Origin: Acanthopleura granulata
Lineage: Eukaryota; Mollusca; Polyplacophora; Chitonida; Chitonidae
DNA: 64,000 nucleotides
Reading direction: 5' to 3'
Assembly: GCA_016165875.1 (NCBI GenBank)
Contig: JABBOT010000080.1
Span: 2,263,205-2,327,204, forward strand
Shown: positions 10,601 to 22,600 of the stretch, in pieces
Layout of the letters: each line of letters opens with the position of its first letter
How positions within the stretch are numbered: the first letter of the stretch is position 1
The notes under the pieces: generated by a model
What the model saw: the letters and a program-made list of their open reading frames with translations, nothing else
What the model was told of the DNA's origin: nothing
The model's database searches: none
Translations under genes and position numbers: made by a program

Positions 10601-13600
10601 ACAATGATTATTCATATCCTCAAAGTCAGCCCCATATATCACCATAGCACCAGTAATAGGGATGCTTTGGCGATAATGACAGTGGCAATATAAAAACTGG
10701 TTTGGTCCAGGATTGTTTTTACAAGGTGACGATGTTAACGTCTTGGTGTGAAGGGGCTTCTGCTGTTGTGTAAATTGACCAGTTAGATTCCCTCGGTGAA
10801 CAATTACCACACGCTGAATTTGTACAAGATTTTTTTTCATCGTGAAATCCCATTAAACCTTTCTCTGTGGAAAAGTATACGAGTGTTGAGTGTGCAATGT
10901 TGAGTGCGCTATTCAAATAATCCTCTCCCTGTAGCGTGCTTAACAACTATGTTCACACCGAATGCAAAGAAAAAACAACAACAACAAAATATCATAGCAT
11001 TAAATATTCCAAAATTTCTCTCAAAAACTTCAATTTCAGTTCTTCTCATCACATTCATATTTATGACGCAGAGAGGGCAATAGACTATATATATTTTGGG
11101 AAATACGCTGCTGCCTTTTTTTAATTGAATACTATAGCCCAGGAGTGGATTTACAACAACGTGGCTGGTCACAGGGTTTACAGAGTCAAATCTTGCGGCT
11201 GATGTCACATAAGTATGACTGACCGCATATGTATATATTATTCAATACTAAAAGATCTTAAGGAAAAGTATACCACATGACGTCACGATAGTTAACTGTG
11301 TTATGCGTCACCCACACGACATCAATAAATTCTCAACAGTGTATTGAAGGATAATATTGTAATGATGATTTGAAACGTTGAATGTGCAATAGGGAAGAAT
11401 GATCTGTTGCTCATTCCATTCCTCAGGACAATTTGTTCTCATCGAAAATAAGTCGAACCCAGCACCCCAGGCCTGTGCTTCAGCAGACTCTAATGTCACA
11501 CTGCCGAATTGCAGTTAGCAAATATACTGATAACGACACTTAATCTGTGCGCATAGTACTGAGTAGCTCCTTCAGCAAACTTGCGCATGCTCAAGATACT
11601 ACACGCGAATCCACGACAAGTAACATAACATTGTTCTCGACGACCAGCTCTTAGTTAATTCACTTATGCTGAGCAGCAATCCATGAAAATACCCAGACTG
11701 GCGATGTCAAAATATTTGGCCATTGTAGAATGAAAGGCCTCACACACGGAATTCAGTAATCATTTGGCCTTTAGTATAATACAATGTATTATATATATAA
11801 AAGACTACAGCCTTGGGGGTAAAACCAAAGCAGCGACGACTGTGTGACAGTTGGCAAATAGTCACATCATGCCGATGAAATCCGGCCTCTTGCAAGTTGA
11901 TTAGGGTTTAATTCCAACTGTTCATATTTAAGAAGTAACAACTTACATGCCTCCAACAAGTAAACCTAAAGCTTGAATTCTAACCACCGCAAATGGATGA
12001 AAATGATTGATTGCAAATACATGTAGACCCTTGGTTTTTGTAACAATTTTCTTATCGTCCAGAGGACCAAAATACCTTGCCGTTCGGATGTCCGTTCCTG
12101 CGCATTTTGAGACGAGAAGAATCCATTTCGTCCTCGCCAGTACAGCTACAACATGAACAACAACCACAGAGATCGCGAATGACGTGAGCGATTCCTTTCG
12201 GGACAGTGAGGAGGTTAAGAGGTACCGGAAGTACGGAATGCCGGGAAATATAATCCATGTAAAGTTGACTGCGTCCAAACTTCCATTCCACATCGGCGTC
12301 TTCCTGGAAACATTAATTGCTTCATTAAGTGATCTGTTGATTGTATGGTTGATTGATTGATTGAATAGCTGCGTGAATGAATCACAAGAAAAGTGAGAAA
12401 TTGATTCGTTTGAGGAAGTGATGATCGATTTGTAGTTTTATGCAACAAAAACTATGTAGGATGTATAACGATTTATTTCACTGATTGATAGATTGCTGTT
12501 AAACGTTATACTCAATTATTTCCCATTACATGGCGCGGAGCTATGTGGGTGGAGGAAACCGGCGTTTACAATGTCTGGTGAAAAACGGTGTACCACAGTA
12601 CACCATCAGGCACGTGTAATCGTGTGTGTGTGTCCGTCTTTGTGTGTGTCTATGCGAGTGTCTTTGCGAAGAAAGGAAGGCAGGTTTAAACAACCCAGCC
12701 AAATGGTAAGATTCACGATGGGTGTTAACGTTAGGAATCGATTTTGTACCGGATTGTAGCTTGCACGACTGGTAAATGAGATCCAGCTATCCTCGCATTG
12801 AAGGTAAGATTCTCTAGACCCCTAGGCGTAAGACATACCAGAAGTCCACACCAGCTAGCCAGCTGGCATTTTTCTTGAAAGAAAAATGTGAAACTAGTCG
12901 GGCTAAGTTGACGTCATGAACTGCAACCTACGGCTAAACTTGACCGAGATTCAATGAAGACAGGTTAAACAATGAAATTATTACTAATTTGAAAGCACTC
13001 TAGATCTGTTCCGGTTTTAGCACTACAGGTTTCCTACAAAATGGCCAGTAATAAACATAGCATTAGCTGTCACGGAGGCGTGAGACAATCGACTGAACCG
13101 GATATAGACATGGCACTAACAACGTCTTAAAGGGACGCTTTCGTAGTGTTCGAACTGAACTGCGGGACGCTGTCTGGAATCTCAACATTCATCCACAGAC
13201 TAAGTAACATTTTGCGTTGCTAAATCATGCACCGCGTATTTTATACATTTAAGCATTTGCGGATAACGCCTTTTTAAGAACCACCCAAGGTCACCTCTGA
13301 TTTGCTACATAACTGAAACATGCGTCTATCGATCTGTCCATAATACAACTTGGAACATGTAACACGGCCTTAGTGAAATAATAAAAAGCAATCTTTTCTT
13401 TAGAGATGATGACTTTTGCTTGAGGTTTAACCTATCCGGCATTATTTCTTTTCGAAATACTGTTAAATAAATGCAAACGTTTTTCTACGTAAAGACTTTA
13501 TACCAATACTGTCCACTAAAATGCTAGATTCATTCATTGTTAGTAAATTTTAACATGGATCGACAGGAAATCATCATTAAAGAACAAAACAGTAGTTATT

Positions 13601-16600
13601 CAGATGAAAATGTTAAAGAATGAATGGTTGTGGTTTTACGTCATATTGTCAGCATTTCAACGGAGCCGTTAATATACAATATCTTTCTGGAAATGTCTCC
13701 TGCTTTGCTTATTGCTGCAAACGCCTCCCCTGGACACTGATACCGACGGCCTTGACGATGTGCTTGGGGATTTCTCGGACAGATGAAGGCCATTACATCT
13801 CCCGCGGCGAGGCCAGTCACCTGCTTCAGGTAGCCTCATCAGCTTTTTCTGACGGGCAAATATTCGCCGACTTTTTAGGACATGGGCAATTAACAGTTGT
13901 TTAAGCGGGCCCTGTGTCACCCGAGTCTCCCAGTGAGTAAACAAAGCTAGTGTTGAGACAAAGCGAGTCGGCGAGATTGACTCCAAGAAACGATCGCCTG
14001 ACAAAAGCCAACTTTTCAAAAATGATCAGGGCAAGTAAATGAGATTTGTCTTTCTGTTGGGATTTGCATTTGTCAAGTATGCCTGATGATTTGACCAAAA
14101 ACTCATCAGATCACATGTGCTGTCTGGAACAAAATGGGGTTTTTTTTCTCGAGCCTTCAAAAGAAGTGTAGTTTACACTTGGAAAGGTAAACAAGGTTAC
14201 AGGTGGTTTTTAGACGATACTGGTTTAAAGGGCATCTTTTTACCCACACCAGAACCACTGGACGACAAAACCCTGGGGCACCAGACTGACATTGATGCCT
14301 TAAACAGAAACCAATATGCAACAACGTGAAAAAAGTCAACACACGACAACCTTTGCGGGTCATTTATATGCAAACTTTTTGGCCAGTCTATTTTTAATGT
14401 GGTCATCTTTACTGCTACAAAATAGGAAAATTGTCGTATGTTAGCACAAGTACCTTACCTTAGCACAAGGGTCGTATAAAATTTCACAACTAGCAGAACG
14501 CACTTTGATATTAAAAATGACGTAAACATGTCTAGTTTCTAATTATTATTATTATCGTATATTTGTTTGTTTGATATTTAACGTCGCTTTCAACTATCCG
14601 AGTAGCAGATCGTATCAGAGGTCTAAATGCTGATCATCCCATTTTACTGGAATGCCCTGTGGAAAGCGCCAACTGCCGCTCATTGTCAAGAGTCTCTATA
14701 TGCGTTCATACTTACGGCAATGTTCTCAAAGGAACGCGTCATCATGGCGATCAGCATATTGAGTAGTACCGTGACGCTGGCCACATTGTAGGCCCCGTAG
14801 ATAATGTACCCGATGTCTTCGGTGAGTGTGTTGTCGTAGCCGTTCAACTGAACCACAGACGGCTCTCCGCGGCCAAAGAGTGACCAGAAGACCGTCCGGA
14901 AGGTGTCCACCACACTGCAAAGAATCCATAAAGCTTTTCACATATTTATTCTGTACAGAAGCCGTAGAGGGCTGTCGCAATAGCTACGGTTTCTGTAGCT
15001 AAATGCAATATTTGATATTGTTTTTTCTAGAAGATTTTCTAGAACTTATGATTTTAAAAGTCTTAGGTAATGTCTGACATTGCACTGGTTTCGGTAATCG
15101 CTGTATGCTAACAACGGGAACAATTGTTCAAAAATGTAGAGAAGTAAAGGTCTATGAAGAACTAAATTTACAACTGGTATACTTGAGAAAAAATGTGTGA
15201 GTGTTAATAATATAATCAGCTGTCAGTCCGAGCCGCTTAAATTTAGAACATTAGCGAGGAAAAAACAGCAGTGTCGTGTGTAACTCACGAGTCTACATGT
15301 CATCTATCAAATACATTCAATGACAGAGCATGTTCGATGTTTGACAACAAGCAATAGCTTATTTTTCTTCAGCCTGGAGAGAGTCATACAATGATATGGA
15401 AGCACGACACTGTCCATTGGTCTATATATAAATGAATATGGGAGCAAGGTCTCAGTGTTTGATTTATCATTTATTAGGATCTTACGCGAGGTCTGGTACA
15501 ATTCCAGTACTAACGAGCAATGAAGTCATCCCAGTCATTCCTTCTTAAGCAATCATGACCTGCTTACATCGGCTGTTCCAATTCTGGATCCACAATTATT
15601 GTCCGAAATCAAAAGGGATGAAAGTAATTTGGGGTGCCTTGCTGGCTTTGTTCCACAGAAGTCTTGGTTTCACCGGATCTAAGATAAATTAGAATGCATT
15701 CTCGAAACCAGCTCTCACAAGCTCAGGTGCGGCTTTACTCCGGTTTATTCCGGTTCACAAAGAGATGTCCGGTTTCTTTAACCCATAAAGTCAGTGGGAA
15801 AATCTTGTCCACGGTGTAAAACACCGATTAAATCAATAAATGCAAAACAAATTTTACCACATGAAGTCAGAAAACGGGGTATTCAATACAAAATTAATTT
15901 TACCAAATGAGGTCAGATAACGGAGTATTCACTACAGGACTAATTTTACCAACTGAAGTCAGACAACAGGCTATTCAGTACAAAGCTAATTTTACCACAA
16001 GAATTAGATAACGGAGCATGCCATATCAAGAGTATGTCACTATAACGGATATTAGCCATTTTCAAGGTTTTTGCTTTATTTCATGTTATTAAAGATGTAA
16101 CTAATGTTGCACCTTTTCCCCAGCAATGATGACTTTGGTCTAAGTTGAACTGATAATTGATTTCTTGTAAGGCATGGATATTATGTCACCACTCTGCTAA
16201 CAAAACGCATGTAGAAAATAATAGGAGCAGCATAGCTTAGACCAGTATTACTTTAAGCGAGAAAAGCCCCTTTTGTGTCGTAAATGTCAAGTGTTTATTT
16301 GTTTTCAGCAATTCAGATTTTATGATTTTAATACTTCGAGATACAAAATGTCAAAAAATAAGATGACATCGAGAAGGGGCGTCTATTTTTAAAATTCACA
16401 CTACTGCATCTTAGAAGTAGCTTCAATTGAATTTGGGATATTTTTTTCCTCTGGTTGAAATGTCAGCGAATAAGACAAATGCGATTTGCGTCACGACTCA
16501 TGCCTGCGGTCGTACGAATCTGCAAATGTTCGCACTCGCCTGATAATAATACTTATCCACTCTACAGAGAAGACTGCTATTTCTATATGTACGTGGGAAA

Positions 16601-19600
16601 GTCAATCTCCTCACTCACTTGCCAAAGTAGATCTCGGCTTTAGTGGTAATGTTTTTGTTGACGGTCTCGATGGAGTCGCTGGCGCTGTAGTACCAGAACA
16701 GGTTGTGCAAGCCTACCAGAAACGCCACCATCACCAAATTAAACACGGCAAGGAACTTCAAAATATCCTGGAGGCAAAACAAAGAAAACCATAGTTCAGC
16801 TTGATCTTCAGACCTACTTTACACTGGCTTACATTAATAAATTCTATATTTGGAATACTGGATCAGTATCTAAAAGGGTAACTCAAGATAAGAAATTTTC
16901 GGGTTATTAATAATATAACTGACAAGCCTCTCGGATGTTCAACCAAATGAAGTGGTGTCGTATGCACAACACTTATCTATATGGCCTTGTCTATATTTTT
17001 TTTCATAGCCGTTCATCGGATCGCCTTGTCACCAGCTGGGTATATTGTCTCTTAACCAAGCAGATGCAGTATCAACTGGTTGAAAAAGTGCGTAGGCGAA
17101 TTCAACAACTGAAAGCACCTTGCATACTTTTCTAAACTGCAGATATGAATTTGAAGTGGAACTGCACTGATCTACGTGTATCAACTGAAGTTTTAGGCAG
17201 AGAATGTTTCCATTACAAAACCAGTGGTTTTACATGGTCCGTTCCTGCTATGGAAGAATCATAGAACGGATATGGCATGTTGAATGCTATCTTAATGCAT
17301 TGGAGCTTATACGGATTGAAATCCTCACATAAATGGCACAGAAGCCAAAGTATTGAAAAATAGAAGGGATAGAGTGTCACTTTTAGAGGAGAGTGCCCTG
17401 ACATTATTCTGACAGTGCTGCTAAAGTAAAACAAAATCACATATAAATTATTCACTAACCATGCGTCGTCAGTCAATTCCTTAGGCCTAAGTATTACATG
17501 TACATGTATGTTGAGTCTCACCCATACCTATATTTATAACTGATCATTTGTTATAAAATTATTACGTTTACACCATTTCAAATGATTCCTGCGTTTATTT
17601 CATTAATGTCGAAAACACGTTTTACATGATATCAACTGGAACACATATTGAATATGTCACATGTCACTCTCAAATTCTCCTCAACTGAGATAGCCACCTG
17701 CAGAATAGCTGTACTTATGTGTGAAATGTCTCAGTGATCGCTGTGCGATGTTCTTGTGAAGTCGACGTAACAGAGCCTTGTTATATATCTCACTACTATT
17801 ACATTCATGAAGGAGCTCATTCCACCAATTCTACTCAGTCCGCCTGGGAGGTGTTAATAATTGATTTAATACGTAAATGACTCTTGTGTCAGCTTTCCTT
17901 TTTTCACTAATGTTAAAGCTCCATTGCCCCTGAAAACACCAACAAAAGGAAAAAAGACTTCCGGGTTGACAAAACATATACGGATGGCGATAAGAACAAG
18001 AATCAGACTTCGGAGAAATTGTATACCCCAGGGAGTTCGCAAATTGGCAGCAGACGGATTAGAACTCACCTTGATCATTCTGCTTAGAGAGATCTGCATG
18101 GGCCCGAGAGCTTCATTAGCAGGCAGCAAGTAAGAGACCCTAGAAAAGCTGATAATGTTACCTATAGCGAACAATCCTTCAGCGATGTTGATGGGATCAA
18201 AAGAGTTCCAGTAGTAACGGTCTGAAAGCAGGAAAACTGGTTTATAAACTATGCCGGCCAAGCCATAAAACCGAAGGATTTTGTGATGATCAAAAGGCTA
18301 AAAGCGAAAAGATGCCGGAGATACGCCTGATGTGCGAGATTTACGAGAACTGTTGATACATATTGTATATGTAACGTGCCTTTATTCAACAGTTTACATA
18401 TGTTTTGGAGAAAAACAGCAAGGCTTTTATTAGAGAAGAAACTTTCTGCATGAAAGAATATTTATATATATAGAAATCAATGTGTTATGCAAAACACGTT
18501 CCACCCTCTGTTTAAGACGGGTTTTTATTTATATATGTTAACATCGTGTAAAATCGCCGCATGCATGCAATTTTGCTGTGTTTTACGACGGATACAAGTA
18601 CTGTAAATATTTTACACAAAGCAGAGTCTCTGATGAGACATAGTTCTACTGGTTGGAACAAAATTATCACAGAGTCGATCACAAAGTTATATACGTATAA
18701 CAGACAATGGACACTCAAAACGGAAAATCAATATTACGAAATATGTATCTTGATTAACTTGTGCCCAATACTGTTGAAATTGGACGAAATCTGTAACACT
18801 TACTTGTGACAATTTGAAAGGAATGTTAACATATGTTGAACAGACATACAACTGATCATCGAATAAAAAATTGATACTACAATTTATGTACCTTTATGTA
18901 GTCTACACTAAGCCAACTTTGAAATCAGTCGAAAACTGTAGGAGAAGTAACCTTTTGAAAGATACATGTATGTTAACACATACTAGATAAATAGATAGAC
19001 AGGCAGACGGACAACCAATCATCGAAATAGAAAATCGAAATTGTGTATCTTGACGTCGTCTACATTTCACTCAAGTTTCGCTGAAATGGGACAAAAACGG
19101 TATTAGGAGTAGCGTTTTGAAAGAAAAGTTAACAAACGCCGAACAGGCAGACGTGAGGACAAACAGACAGAGACACTTTATGCTGATTTATAGCATTTCG
19201 CAGGAGTTAGTCTAGAGCTGTGTTTGGAATAAACTTTAAAAAAGACAACTTGTTAATACATAACCTCCTCTGGTCTTCGACCAGTGGAGCTATAAACAAG
19301 AAAAACACATGGGGTAGAGCTGCAAGAATTACTTCTCTAAAACGTATCTGGTGAACTCATTCTAACTTACATTCCAGCTTCAATTTAAAACCATGTTAAC
19401 GTATGTAATTAATGTGCGTTTGTATGTGTTGAACCTTGGTTATGTATCTACCCAATTACCTGTACATCACAGTCACATGGGAGCTGGCTACTTACGGAAC
19501 TATGCCCTCTTGCCTAAACTGCCAACAAAGTTTTACTGTGAAATATCCATCGTATGTCATTACGTCATTGCAGAGCAGGTTTCACACAATTAATTAATGC

Positions 19601-22600
19601 TTAAAAAGAATTGTTAAGGTATAGTGTATAGTAGCCCATTAACCTTAGCTATATAAATTCCCCGGGATTTTTGAACACCAACTAAATGGAAGTGCTCTCA
19701 ACGAGGCCTGTGTTTGTGTTATGCAAACTTACCTGCATTCAAAAAATAAGTTTTTTTATATCCTTCTTAGTTAGTCCAATTATGAAGACTGAAGTCGTGT
19801 GTTTTCAATGCCACGAAAAAGGTCACGTCATTTTTGAAAATGGCTGTCAACGGTGAGCTCTTTTATTTTACTGTGGAAGTCTTATGTGATCACAAGACAG
19901 CGAGTTAATTAGTTTCATCAGTAACAGCAGGGGTGTTGAATTAAGAAGATAGTATATTCGAGACTCAACCGTAAAAATGGCCAAAAGATGTGAGTTGGTG
20001 TACCACTCGTGTCAATCGCCTTGGTGGTCGGAAATATGCGGGGATTTTGTTGAGTTCGGGTGATTCGTGGCGATGAATGTCAGAATTTTAAAATAACACA
20101 CTGTGCCCACACAGTTGGAGTAAGCTTATACATGCGGTATAATTACCTGCATTGAGCCAGTAAGTGTAGTAATACTCTTTCTCTACTTCAAAGTCCGAGT
20201 CACTAGCATGACGCAAGTAGTCCAGGGACAAATGGACCTAAGGAATGAGAAAATGGACGAGACTCCTCATCACGTTATGCCGATTTATATCATTTAGCAG
20301 GAATTAGTCTGGAGCTGTGTTTAGAATAAAATTTAAGTGATCAAGCCTGTTTTTCCAACAAGACTTGAAAGACTAGAAATAATCTGTAGTTAAAAAGTAC
20401 CTTGTGTTACAGATCTCATTTTTAGCCATGTATTTTCGGTTGCGCTATAACGATTCCACCATATCTGAGGCATATGTGACGACCTGTGAAGCTGTGGTAC
20501 CGGTACTTATGTACTGCATATAGGTGACCGACGGTTGAGGCACGAGTAGTCTTGGCATATGTGACTATCATTACAGATGAAGACCATCTGTATAGCTAAG
20601 GTACCGGTACCGTACATGTAGATGAGACTGATGGTTGAGGCACGAGTAACTGATTTATTTATTTATTTGATTAATTCGTGTTTTGCGCCGTACACAAGAA
20701 TATTTCCCTTATACAACGGCGGCCAGCATTATGGTGAGCACAGCCAGAGGAAACCCACGACCATCCGCAGGTTGCTGGCAGACCTTCTCAAGTACGGTCG
20801 GAGAGGAAGTCAACATGGGCTGGACTTGAATTCACAGCGACCACATTGGTGGGAGGCTTCTGTGCCATTACACTACGCTGGGGCGCTAACCAACTGAGTC
20901 ACGGAGGCCCCTATGAGTGAGGGACAGGTGTCTATCTGAAGTACCGGTACCATGCACGTAGATAAGTAAACTATGACAGAAGCGCAAGTACTTAGGACGG
21001 AGGTACGTGAAACTGGTTTGTTCTCCGAGCGGAGATACCAGCAATTGACTAAATGCGGACATATTTAATCCAAACTGTGCACACTTCTCTCTGCCTGATA
21101 TATTTGACGTTTCATCTCTGTTATTTTTTGTTTATCTTTTTTTTCCAGAACGACTGAGCTGGATCTACATAGATTTCAACTTGGACCAGACCGTTATTTT
21201 CCAGGTAGAGTGCATTATGAGAGCATGTGTTTTAACGAGATCGTGGTGGTTTTGTGGCGTTTGCTATGCTATTATCGTTATTTCCCCAAAGTCTGCTATA
21301 CAAGCTCGTACCTTGATCATACTCATGGCAAACAGTGTGAACGACGCCGTGTAGATACAAAGTACGGTGTAGTCCAGCATGTTGTATAGCGACTTCCTGT
21401 AGGCCGTGGCTCCGTCCGTGTACAATTGACTACACTCTTGACACAAGAACCCTGGAAAGATCGGGGCAAATAAAGATTAGCCGGTAGCAAATACAGACAT
21501 TATTAGACCCCAACCCACGAGGGGCATAAATTCGCAAAGCTTACTACAGATCAGGGATGGAATTCCACGAAGCTATTTCTAGAGTTAGAATTCAAAACTC
21601 TCCTGACCATTAATGGCTTCCTCTCCGATCACACGTGGGAAGGTGTGCCAACAACCTGCGCATGGGAGTGAGTGTCCCCAGGCTGCGTCCGGTTTCCTAC
21701 CACCATAATGCTGGCCAATGTCGTATTTAACTGAAATATTCTTGAGCACGGCGTAAAACACCAATCAAATAAATAAATAATCCTAACAATGTTCATATAA
21801 TTTGCTACCATAAGTTGACATAGTGACAAACTGTTGAGATATTCACAATGACGAGGTATTGAAAACTTTCATTTCTGCGCACTAATATTAAGTTCTAAAA
21901 TCGTATTTTAGATTTCGACGTGGAACATTGGAATCAGGTAATCGAAAGTCAATCTCCATTGATCTTACACAGTTTGAAAGGAATTCTAAACACCTTTTTA
22001 GAAACGGAAGAGTCATAAACTGTTTCGGGAGAATGGTCACTTGTACGAGAAATCACGGGTCTGTGTTCTTTGAGGGAGGAATCCAGATTTAGCAGTTGAA
22101 ATACCCTATGAACGACTCCAAACAATATTTAGCACATGCTTCTGAGTCCAGTATGTAGAGAAACATAAAGTTACCAAGGCTATCTTGTCGCCAGTGAGGA
22201 GGGTTAGATTAGTGAGCCAGGAGATCTTCTCTTGAAAACAGTACGCCAACAGGCGTAATGTCATATTTTGTTCTATTTAAAACGAATCCGGCATACGTAT
22301 ACCTTGTATTCTTATGGCCTCGGAGGTTTTCCTAGCCACTTTCTCATCGTGGTAATATCGGAAAACTGAGTTTAGATAAATTTTGTTCTACGTTTTCATG
22401 AAATAAACTGAGTTTTGATACATTTTGACGAATAAATGAATGACTATCGTTTAACGCCACGTCGGCAGTATGTCAGCCATATCGTGGCGAGTTTTCTGAT
22501 TTGCTTCAACTGAGTTTCTGAAAAGAAATTGGGTTGAAAAACCCCTGGACCTTGAGTGTTAACCTTGAAATAGCCTTTAATCTGTACAGAAATTAAGTTA

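Larger units (their letters stand above)
7966..12075 (-). other. TRPC intron 12
   Basis: 4.1 kb holding SINE fragments at 8270 and 9612, the 68-bp tandem repeat at 10020 and the ~135-bp element at 11815. An open frame of 129 codons (10840-10451, minus) has no match to TRPC and no splice support. Confidence 0.7.
14915..16618 (-). other. TRPC intron 10
   Basis: Contains the SINE 3' end at 15805 and the 46-bp tandem array; otherwise featureless. Confidence 0.7.
18222..20146 (-). other. TRPC intron 8
   Basis: Contains the ~150-bp degenerate tandem repeat (18780-19170) and copy 1 of the 62-bp repeat. Confidence 0.7.
20238..21311 (-). other. TRPC intron 7
   Basis: Mostly repeats: copy 2 of the 62-bp repeat, the 104-bp tandem array and a full-length SINE. 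Confidence 0.7.

Noticed and set aside
10451..10840. 129-codon minus-strand frame in intron 12 as a missing TRPC exon
   Set aside because: Its residues match no part of TRPC, and exons 12 and 13 already join in phase.
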